NCBI GenBank assembly: GCA_030539815.1
Contig: JAUNXM010000024.1
Span: forward strand, 1-18,769
Length of the DNA stretch: 18,769 nt
Direction: 5' to 3'
Source: Methanobacterium sp.
Lineage (GTDB): Archaea > Methanobacteriota > Methanobacteria > Methanobacteriales > Methanobacteriaceae
In this document: positions 9,663 to 18,769 of the stretch, piece after piece
Numbering within the stretch: position 1 is the stretch's first letter
How the letters are laid out: the number at the start of each line of letters is the position of its first letter
Program-made: the position numbers and the translations under genes
The notes under the pieces: model-generated
Told to the model about the DNA's origin: nothing
The model's input: the letters and a program-made list of their open reading frames with translations, nothing else
Database searches by the model: none

Positions 9663-9932
9663 TTGGGGGATGATTTTAAATTCAAGGTGTTATTAAACTA
9701 TAAAGTTCTATTTTTCTTTTTAACTGCAGTACTGGACTATGTTTTCCTACCAGCAACAAAAAGAACAGGAATCACGAATAGGTCTGCGTTGTGGATTGGT
9801 CCGATTGGTCTCTGGATTTTCACTACCATGATGGTCCTGACAATGGCAAACAGGCCATCAGTAAGGGATTTCAATCGGTTGGCAGGTATTAATATGCGGG
9901 GGAGATATTCAGCCATTTTACATATCTCCTAA
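9663..9932 (+). CDS. possible small membrane protein or gene remnant
   Basis: An 89-codon frame from a TTG (or 81 from a GTG at 9687); no ATG occurs before residue 56 and no convincing ribosome binding site is present, which argues against a functional start. The translation nevertheless looks protein-like: two hydrophobic segments (VLFFFLTAVLDYVFLP near residues 15-30 and ALWIGPIGLWIFTTMMVLTM near 43-62), then a basic tail (NRPSVRDFNRLAGINMRGRY). AGG/AGA/CGG arginine codons match the genome. Its TAA overlaps the hisB stop from the opposite strand by three bases. It may be a truncated gene that lost its 5' end to the flavodoxin region, or a small integral membrane protein with a rare start. 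Confidence 0.35.
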   Translation: MGDDFKFKVLLNYKVLFFFLTAVLDYVFLPATKRTGITNRSALWIGPIGLWIFTTMMVLTMANRPSVRDFNRLAGINMRGRYSAILHIS

Positions 9933-10507
9933 ATCACGCCCTTGGTACTGGGCACCCGCTCATGAACCACCTGGGTAGCGTCGTGCAGGGCACGGGCCAG
10001 TGCTTTGAAGATGGCCTCCACCTGGTGGTGGTCATTGGATCCTTCAACACGGGCGTGTAGATTTATCTTACCAGTCTGGGCCAGAGACTCTAAAAAGTGA
10101 CCCACATTTTCAGTGCTGAGGTCTCCTACCTTATCCTGATGAAAGTTCAGGTCCAGGACACTATAGCTGCGTCCAGACAGGTCTACAGCTACCATGGCCA
10201 GGGATTCATCCATGGGCACCAAGGCATGGCTCATTCTGCGTATACCTTTTTTATCACCCAAAGCTTCAGATAGGGCTTCACCCAGTACTATGCCTATGTC
10301 CTCCACGGTGTGGTGGTCATCTATTTCAATATCTCCCTGGGCTTCTACTTTCAAGTCGAATAGGCTGTGTCTAGTGAATGATTCCAGCATGTGATTAAGG
10401 AACTGGATTTTGGTTTCTATCTGATACTCTCCTGTCCCATCCAGATCCAACTCGATTATTATGTTGGTTTCAGAGGTCTTCCTCTGTATCTTGCTTTTTC
10501 GGCTCAT
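9929..10507 (-). CDS. hisB: imidazoleglycerol-phosphate dehydratase
   Basis: Protein of 192 residues from the ATG at 10507; an ATG three codons upstream (10516) has its purine stretch only 0-3 bases away, whereas GGGATGAT is well placed for the inner one. The enzyme dehydrates imidazole glycerol phosphate to imidazole acetol phosphate in histidine synthesis, using Mn(II). All metal-binding signatures are present: FLNHMLESFTRHS (His39, His47), DDHHTVED (His65, His66, Glu69), NVGHFLES (His136) and NDHHQVEA (His160, His161, Glu164). It is monofunctional, without the phosphatase half found in enterobacterial HisB. The gene overlaps the end of the ferredoxin gene by 38 bases and is the last gene of that pair; no other his gene is in the window. 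Confidence 0.96.
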   Translation of the reverse strand: MSRKSKIQRKTSETNIIIELDLDGTGEYQIETKIQFLNHMLESFTRHSLFDLKVEAQGDIEIDDHHTVEDIGIVLGEALSEALGDKKGIRRMSHALVPMDESLAMVAVDLSGRSYSVLDLNFHQDKVGDLSTENVGHFLESLAQTGKINLHARVEGSNDHHQVEAIFKALARALHDATQVVHERVPSTKGVI

Positions 10508-10697
10508 TTGGATCATCCCTTACTATAAGTATGGCACCTTCCGGGCACTTGGAAGCGCAGATTGTGCACAAGTGACAGTAGCGTAAATTTGTGGCCATGG
10601 CCTTTTTATTCACATCCCAGATCTTGGCCCCCTTGGGACATTCTTCCTTACAAATACCGCAGCCAGTGCACTTTTCTTCATCAACTTCGATTCTCAT
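10470..10697 (-). CDS. 2x[4Fe-4S] ferredoxin
   Basis: Protein of 75 residues with two complete C-x2-C-x2-C-x3-C motifs: Cys10/13/16/20 (CTGCGICKEEC) and Cys41/44/47/51 (CHLCTICASKC), each followed by Pro, as in bacterial-type ferredoxins with two [4Fe-4S] clusters. The C-terminal 20 residues are a charged tail (RDDPNEPKKQDTEEDL) that is encoded in the overlap with hisB. The start is supported by AAGGAG seven bases upstream on the minus strand. It is presumably a cytoplasmic electron carrier; the partner is not evident. The long overlap with hisB suggests a fixed cotranscribed pair, although HisB itself needs no electrons. Confidence 0.93.
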   Translation of the reverse strand: MRIEVDEEKCTGCGICKEECPKGAKIWDVNKKAMATNLRYCHLCTICASKCPEGAILIVRDDPNEPKKQDTEEDL

Positions 10698-10708
10698 TAA
10701 GATACTCC

Positions 10709-10816
10709 TTATAACTTATAACATATTTTATGATTTTTCTAAACTGCTTTTGAAGGTGTTTAAATTTATTTAAAGTTAATTTAATTACGATTTAGTTATA
10801 ACTTATACCTTATAAC
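10709..10816. repeat. TTATAAC heptad repeats
   Basis: Two tandem TTATAAC units at 10709-10722 and three at 10796-10816 (the middle one is TTATACC). They lie in the 142-base gap between the flavoprotein and ferredoxin genes, directly upstream of the ferredoxin ribosome binding site. The same heptads build the hairpin at 1253-1307, with a 14-base identity between 1291-1304 and 10794-10807. Confidence 0.6.
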
Positions 10817-10839
10817 TTTAGGTTTATGTGGATGAGAAT

Positions 10840-11433
10840 TCAAGGTTCCCTTGCAGGATATTTTTCCAGGAATTCACCAAACCTTTTAATGGTTTTCCTG
10901 AGGCTCCTGAATCCTTCTTCATCTTCCTTAACACCTTTGAGGGTATCCTGTGACCAGAAATTAGCTCCCAGGTTTGAACCAAAAGGCCCCCCACTAACTG
11001 GTATGGTTCCGTTTAGAATGTAAAAAGTCATGATCTGTTGTATAGCCAGTTCTTGACCTCCAACACGGTCACCACCCACAGCAATGGCCATTCCTACCTT
11101 AAGTTTTAGGAAGTCAATATCCACAGCTGCAGCCGCACGGGTGCGGTCCATAACTGCTTTGATCTGGGCACTTACTCCTCCATTGTAGATTGGTGTGGCC
11201 ATTATAATTCCATGAACATCCTTAAAGAGTGGGTAAAGTTGGTACATATCGTCTTTGAGGATACATTCCTTTTCTCGGAGACAGTAATCACAGTTTCTGC
11301 ATGGGCCTATATTTTTACCCCGAACAGTGAACATCTCAGTTTCGTAACCTTTATCTTCCATCATCTTCAGGGCTTCACCTAAGACATGCTCGGTGGCCTG
11401 TTTCCTGGGACTTCCGCTTATTCCTAAAATCAT
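10840..11433 (-). CDS. iron-sulfur flavoprotein (Isf-type, NADPH-dependent FMN reductase fold)
   Basis: Protein of 197 residues. The N-terminal FMN phosphate-binding loop is GISGSPRK (residues 4-11). The compact cysteine motif CRNCDYCLREKEC (Cys45, Cys48, Cys51, Cys57) is the unusually dense C-x2-C-x2-C-x5-C ligand set that defines methanogen iron-sulfur flavoproteins (Isf), binding one [4Fe-4S] cluster. PIYNGGVSAQIKAVMDR further on is the standard flavin-reductase segment. Isf proteins are homodimers or tetramers that pass electrons from ferredoxin to acceptors such as oxygen or peroxide; the exact acceptor is unknown. A strong GGAGGGTG precedes the ATG on the minus strand. Upstream are two AGTACTGGGATTT repeats. 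Confidence 0.9.
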   Translation of the reverse strand: MILGISGSPRKQATEHVLGEALKMMEDKGYETEMFTVRGKNIGPCRNCDYCLREKECILKDDMYQLYPLFKDVHGIIMATPIYNGGVSAQIKAVMDRTRAAAAVDIDFLKLKVGMAIAVGGDRVGGQELAIQQIMTFYILNGTIPVSGGPFGSNLGANFWSQDTLKGVKEDEEGFRSLRKTIKRFGEFLEKYPAREP

Positions 11434-11503
11434 TAATCCACCCTCCCTGCAGTTTTGTGTAAATAAAGAATGAGTGGTTTAAGATAATAAAATTTTACAT
11501 TTC

Positions 11504-11560
11504 AGTACTGGGATTTTAGGAAATTTGATAAAAAATTGATTTTTATTAGTACTGGGATTT
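11504..11560. repeat. direct repeat AGTACTGGGATTT
   Basis: The 13-base sequence occurs at 11504-11516 and 11548-11560, 44 bases apart (about four helical turns). It is 70-130 bases upstream of the Isf gene on the minus strand and downstream of fae-hps, so the Isf promoter is the likely target. AGTACT is itself palindromic. Confidence 0.6.
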
Positions 11561-11587
11561 AATGAGTTGAAAAAATGATTTTTCAAA

Positions 11588-11628
11588 TAAAAAAAGAGAT
11601 TTAAAAGCATATAATAAATTATATGCTT
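11588..11628 (-). terminator. fae-hps terminator
   Basis: AAGCATATA (11605-11613) and TATATGCTT (11620-11628) form a perfect 9-pair stem that starts four bases after the fae-hps stop. On the minus strand it is followed by a T-rich run (A-run 11588-11595 on the plus strand). Confidence 0.65.
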
Positions 11629-11631
11629 AGT

Positions 11632-12852
<1,221 letters not shown>

Positions 12853-12920
12853 AATCATGATCCTCCATTTAAGTCTAAATTTACATTTTTAAAATTTGTA
12901 CACTAATTCTATGAGTGATA

Positions 12921-12932
12921 GATTATAAATAG
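12921..12932 (-). promoter_or_regulatory. fae-hps TATA box
   Basis: On the minus strand this reads CTATTTATAATC, predicting a start near 12897 and a leader of about 45 bases that includes a GGAGG ribosome binding site. Confidence 0.5.
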
Positions 12933-13020
12933 ATATATTCTACTATTTGTAAAAAAATTTTAATTCAACCAGTTCTTTTCATGAAAAAATAAGATGATGG
13001 AAAAATAAAAAAATTTATTG

Positions 13021-13041
13021 AGGGTAAAAAAGTAGGATAGT

Positions 13042-13051
<10 letters not shown>
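13021..13051 (-). terminator. trpB2 terminator
   Basis: On the minus strand, AGTAGAT pairs with ATCCTACT with a one-base bulge and a 6-base loop, overlapping the end of the gene. A T-run follows (A-run at about 13025-13030 on the plus strand). Confidence 0.45.
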
Positions 13052-14334
<1,283 letters not shown>

Positions 14335-14396
14335 GGATTTCACCTCTTAATTTGTCCTTAATTAGAAATTTAAATTCAATCTAATGATTAACATTA

Positions 14397-14438
14397 AATT
14401 AAACATTAATTTATGATTTGGTTCATTAGTGTTTAATT
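14397..14438. repeat. imperfect inverted repeat in the trpB2 / DUF1786 divergent region
   Basis: AATTAAACATTAAT (14397-14410) and ATTAGTGTTTAATT (14425-14438) pair over 14 positions with one G-T mismatch around a 14-base loop. It lies about 65-100 bases upstream of trpB2. It could be an operator or simply AT-rich sequence. Confidence 0.4.
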
Positions 14439-14545
14439 TTAATGAGTTATAATTATACTTCAATTATTTCTATTCAATTATTATTGAAATTTACAAGACA
14501 TTAGTATGACTTCATAATATACTTAACGTACTATTTAAACCTTTG

Positions 14546-14560
14546 TTGTATATATTTGTA
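14546..14560 (+). promoter_or_regulatory. candidate TATA box of the DUF1786 operon
   Basis: TTGTATATATTTGTA lies about 60 bases before the ATG at 14613 and predicts a start near 14580. An AGGGG at about 14593-14597 is rather far from the start codon to be an ideal ribosome binding site. Confidence 0.45.
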
Positions 14561-14612
14561 CATTAATTTGGGGGTTTAATTCTTAAACCTTAAAGGGGCA
14601 TATACTGTAACC

Positions 14613-15638
14613 ATGAAAATACTGGCAATCGACGTGGGTACCGGGACCCAGGATATAATGCTCTACGATTCTCAAGATTCAATGGAGAACGCAGTGAAGA
14701 TGGTCCTCCCTTCTCCCACTAAAATAATGGCCAAACGAATAACAAAACATCATCATGACCTGTTTCTAAGTGGAGAAACCATGGGTGGCGGTCCGGTTAA
14801 CAAGGCCATAAGAAATCACATTGACAGAGGTTACCGGGTGATAATGAATGAAAATTCAGCCAGAACAGTCCGTGATGACTTGGATAGGGTAAGATCCACC
14901 GGGGTGGAAATTGTCCCGGTCATGGCCAAACATCCAGAAATTGCCGAATTAGAACTGAAGGATGTTGACTTAGCGGCAATTAAAGATGCACTACTGAATT
15001 TTGACGTGGAACTTGAATTTGACTTTATAGGTGTGGCAGTACAGGACCATGGCTATAAGGAGGGAACTGGGGACCGAAATTTCCGTTTCCAGAAAATAAG
15101 GGAAAAACTGGATATTCCTCGCACCCCGGAAGAGTTTGCCTATTTCGGGGAAATCCCTGAATATTTCACCCGTATGCAAGGAGTTAAGAGAACTCTTAAA
15201 GGATACAAACCAATTATTATGGATAGTAAATTTGCCTCCATCTGTGGTGCAACCCTAGACCCTCAGGTTGATCAATTGGACAGTTATGTGGCCCTTGATG
15301 TGGGTAATGGCCACACTCTAGCTGCATCATTTATGAAAGGGAAAATACACGGAGTTTTTGAACACCATACTGGGGTATTGACGCCAAAAAGGATAGAGGA
15401 ACTTGTAAAAAGATTATCCGAAGGTACCATAACTCACGAAGAGGTTCATGATGAGCATGGTCACGGGGCATGGGTGGTAGATGCCATAGATTCCTTTGAA
15501 TATGTGGTGGCTACAGGGCCTAAACGTTCGATTTTATCCCAAACTGATCTCAAAGTCTATAATGCGGCTCCAGGGGGGGATGTGATGATGACCGGACCAG
15601 CAGGATTAATAAAATCAATTACTGACATTAGGAGTTAA
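14613..15638 (+). CDS. DUF1786 family protein (ASKHA-type nucleotide-binding fold)
   Basis: Protein of 341 residues in the DUF1786 group, sometimes labelled putative pyruvate formate-lyase activating enzyme although it has no radical SAM cysteines. Two glycine-rich phosphate-type motifs fit an actin/sugar-kinase/Hsp70 (ASKHA) fold: DVGTGTQD at residues 7-14 and DVGNGHT at 229-235, plus TGPAGL at 327-332 as a possible adenosine-type motif. Several His-rich spots (KHHHDLF, EHHTG, DEHGHGAW) might bind metal. The function is unknown; an ATP-dependent activator or kinase is conceivable. It is the first gene of a two-gene unit with a PHP-domain protein that starts three bases after its stop, so the two probably act together. 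Confidence 0.82.
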   Translation: MKILAIDVGTGTQDIMLYDSQDSMENAVKMVLPSPTKIMAKRITKHHHDLFLSGETMGGGPVNKAIRNHIDRGYRVIMNENSARTVRDDLDRVRSTGVEIVPVMAKHPEIAELELKDVDLAAIKDALLNFDVELEFDFIGVAVQDHGYKEGTGDRNFRFQKIREKLDIPRTPEEFAYFGEIPEYFTRMQGVKRTLKGYKPIIMDSKFASICGATLDPQVDQLDSYVALDVGNGHTLAASFMKGKIHGVFEHHTGVLTPKRIEELVKRLSEGTITHEEVHDEHGHGAWVVDAIDSFEYVVATGPKRSILSQTDLKVYNAAPGGDVMMTGPAGLIKSITDIRS

Positions 15639-15641
15639 CTG

Positions 15642-16289
15642 ATGATTATCGATCCTCACATACACAGCACCTATTCTGGAGACTCCACCGCCACGGTAAA
15701 GGATATAATCAAGCATTCCCGTAAAATTGGTCTGGATGCCATTGCCATTGCTGACCATAACACCCTTAAGGGCTCTGAAGTTGCCTTGAAAGAATTTGGT
15801 AAAATGGAGGATCTGGTGATCATACCGGCCATGGAAGTCTCCACCAATAAGGGACACATCGTGGCTCTTGGTATCAGTGAGGAAATACCCAAGGGAATTT
15901 CCCCGGAAGAAACTGTTGAACTAATCAGGATTCAGGGAGGGATAGCAGTAGCTGCCCATCCCTTTGTTACCTACCGTGAAGGACTTTTTACCCAAGTAAA
16001 ATTTGTGGATGTGGATGCCATGGAAACCCTTAACTCCCGTTACATATTCGGATATTCTAACTGGCGAGCTAAAAACATGGCCAAAGATAGGAACATCCCC
16101 CAGATCGGTGCCAGTGACGCCCACTTTTTGGGGGCCATTGGAAGCTGTGTTACTGAGGTGGAAACAGACTTTTCAGTGGAAGGCATTATCCAGGGTATCC
16201 TTTCCGGTAAAACCAATGTTTTCGGGGATCGAACTCCGCTTCCGCTTATCCTTAAAGAAGTAATAAATAAAAAAATTCGCCGGGTTTAG
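15642..16289 (+). CDS. PHP-domain metal-dependent phosphoesterase
   Basis: Protein of 215 residues with the full PHP signature: His6 and His8 (DPHIHSTYSGD), Asp38-His39 (IADHNT), Glu65 (AMEVST), His72 (GHIVALG), His106 (AAHPF), and Asp159/His161 (GASDAH). These residues normally hold two or three metal ions for phosphoester hydrolysis. The compact form resembles single-domain PHP proteins such as nucleases and nucleotide or oligonucleotide phosphatases rather than a polymerase-linked PHP or histidinol phosphatase. The substrate is unknown. AGGAG at 15630-15634, inside the end of the preceding gene, is the ribosome binding site, and the 3-base gap indicates coupled translation with the DUF1786 gene. 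Confidence 0.88.
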   Translation: MIIDPHIHSTYSGDSTATVKDIIKHSRKIGLDAIAIADHNTLKGSEVALKEFGKMEDLVIIPAMEVSTNKGHIVALGISEEIPKGISPEETVELIRIQGGIAVAAHPFVTYREGLFTQVKFVDVDAMETLNSRYIFGYSNWRAKNMAKDRNIPQIGASDAHFLGAIGSCVTEVETDFSVEGIIQGILSGKTNVFGDRTPLPLILKEVINKKIRRV

Positions 16290-16380
16290 TAAATTTTATT
16301 CTTTTAGGATTTTAAATGCCTGGAATCTTTGGGGAACTTGTTAAGATAAATTTAAATATTTTAACACCTTAAATAGGGCC

Positions 16381-17175
16381 ATGGTTCTTGATCAAATCAT
16401 ACAGTATATCCAGGAGAACTTCATCTACTTGCACCCGGGTTACACCACCCTAAATACCATTGTATTTGGCGTAATTCTGGGCCTGGTAATTCTCCTAATT
16501 ATTAAAATATTCCGCTGGATTGATAAAGACCCTAAAGATCTTTTTATACCACTTATTCCCTTTATTTTCTTCGGATCCAGTGCTCGAGCCCTAGTGGACA
16601 ACGGCATATATCCTTTAACCTACCTGCTGGTCACTCCCGGAATATACCTTTTAACTGGAATCACAGCTATTTTAACTCTTTTAGGGTCTGTTTTAGTGGA
16701 ACGGAAGATTGGCTGGGATTACCGTTATATAATCTTCATAGTGGGTCTGGTCATGTGCCTTCCCAACTTGTTTTACAGTCAACACCTCAACATGGTGGTA
16801 GTATTTCAGGTAATGGGATCATGGGTCCTGGTATCGGCACCATTTATATTGTTAAGCTGGAAATGGAGTCTTTTAAAGGATAAATTCAATTTAAGTGTTC
16901 TTTTAGCCCACTTGCTTGATGCTAGTTCTACTTTTATTGCGGTGGACTACTATGGTTATGGTGAACAGCACGTACTACCCAACGCCCTCACCCAAATGGC
17001 AGATAGTGCCATAGTAATGTTCCCCTTAAAAATAGCAGTTATCCTACCCGCCCTCTATGTTATTGATACCTACGTGGAGGATAAAACCATCAGGAACATG
17101 TTGAAACTAGCCATATTTATCCTGGGATTGGCACCAGGCATTAGAAATTTCCTGAGCCTGGCCATGGGTACTTAG
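16381..17175 (+). CDS. DUF63 family integral membrane protein
   Basis: Protein of 264 residues with about seven or eight membrane segments (roughly residues 24-44, 53-65, 80-104, 115-130, 137-159, 171-187, 210-229, 241-262). It matches the archaeal DUF63 family, for which no function is established. Polar residues sit within or next to membrane segments in motifs that look conserved: FGSSARALVDNGIYP (64-78), AHLLDASSTF (176-185) and GYGEQHVLPN (192-201). Their His, Asp, Ser and Glu could form an active or ion-binding site. No Shine-Dalgarno is seen before the ATG, and a TATA-like AAATTTAAATATT near 16348-16360 would put the start at or next to the ATG, so the mRNA may be leaderless. Confidence 0.85.
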   Translation: MVLDQIIQYIQENFIYLHPGYTTLNTIVFGVILGLVILLIIKIFRWIDKDPKDLFIPLIPFIFFGSSARALVDNGIYPLTYLLVTPGIYLLTGITAILTLLGSVLVERKIGWDYRYIIFIVGLVMCLPNLFYSQHLNMVVVFQVMGSWVLVSAPFILLSWKWSLLKDKFNLSVLLAHLLDASSTFIAVDYYGYGEQHVLPNALTQMADSAIVMFPLKIAVILPALYVIDTYVEDKTIRNMLKLAIFILGLAPGIRNFLSLAMGT

Positions 17176-17260
17176 TTTCCAGGATCACTTTAATAAGGGA
17201 TCACTATATAATACACTCTCCCCTTTTTTTACACAATTTTTTTATGAAGTCCAGTTCAAA

Positions 17261-17274
17261 CATTATATAATGTC
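17261..17274 (+). promoter_or_regulatory. palindromic TATA box of leuA
   Basis: ACATTATATAATGT is a perfect 14-base palindrome containing the TATA element and is centred about 27 bases before the ATG. This predicts a leaderless or nearly leaderless transcript. A second TATA-like CTATATAATA at 17204-17213 could drive a longer transcript that would include the weak AGGGG at 17283-17287. Confidence 0.5.
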
Positions 17275-17294
17275 AAACCATTAGGGGTCTTCCC

Positions 17295-18769
<1,475 letters not shown>

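Noticed and set aside
9166..9663. Longer flavodoxin frame from 9663
   Set aside because: The extra ten residues precede the conserved first strand and contain the ribosome binding site (GGAGAT) of the inner ATG at 9633.
14613..15638. DUF1786 protein as a pyruvate formate-lyase activating enzyme
   Set aside because: It has no CxxxCxxC radical SAM motif; the glycine-rich motifs point to an ASKHA fold instead.

Overview
The window looks like a chromosomal segment of a hydrogenotrophic methanogen of the order Methanobacteriales, most likely a mesophilic Methanobacterium-type organism. The main evidence is a full-length F420-dependent methylene-H4MPT dehydrogenase (mtd), a fused Fae-Hps enzyme, a CfbB/CbiA-type amidase, a TrpB2-type tryptophan synthase, archaeal-only families (DUF63, DUF1786, archaeal O-antigen polymerase-like), AT-rich intergenic regions with TATA-type promoters, and GGAG/GGTGAT ribosome binding sites. 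No IS element, CRISPR array, tRNA or rRNA was seen. Most genes are housekeeping and stand alone or in short operons.

Layout. 25-1226 (+): a ParA ATPase and an ATGA-overlapping partner that carries a ParB-like N-terminal ParA-contact motif but no ParB body. 1393-2511 (-): a radical SAM protein with a helix-hairpin-helix tail. 2704-4056 (+): a cobyrinate/Ni-sirohydrochlorin a,c-diamide synthase. 4057-4715: a 659-base gene-free stretch with three copies of an 11-base dyad. 4716-5876 (+): a multi-pass polysaccharide polymerase-like protein. 6039-6713 (-): a PsbP-like lipoprotein and a possible 43-residue lipoprotein directly behind it. 6888-7718 (+): mtd, with a palindrome abutting its TATA box and a clear hairpin/T-tract terminator. 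7856-9052 (+): an HD phosphohydrolase-like protein. 9166-9633 (-): a flavodoxin. 9929-14334 (-): hisB and an overlapping ferredoxin gene, an Isf-type flavoprotein, Fae-Hps and TrpB2. 14613-16289 (+): a DUF1786 ASKHA-like protein and a PHP-domain protein, 3 bases apart. 16381-17175 (+): a DUF63 membrane protein. 17295-end (+): 2-isopropylmalate synthase, cut by the window edge.

Functional threads. C1 chemistry links mtd (methylene-H4MPT) and Fae-Hps (formaldehyde to methylene-H4MPT, plus ribulose monophosphate chemistry feeding ribose synthesis). Amino-acid synthesis is represented by hisB, trpB2 and leuA. Redox proteins (flavodoxin, 2x[4Fe-4S] ferredoxin, Isf) cluster in the middle. The most interesting lead is the ParA plus minimal partner pair at the left edge: a positioning module with a ParB-type activation peptide on an otherwise unrelated small protein. 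Other leads are repeated cis elements (TTATAAC heptads, TCTACTGTAGA dyads, AGTACTGGGATTT repeats, and the palindrome in front of mtd) and a candidate overlooked small lipoprotein gene.

Start sites were adjusted where ribosome binding sites or family features argued against the longest frame (rSAM, flavodoxin, hisB, fae-hps, trpB2). All functional calls rest on reading motifs; no database search was possible.
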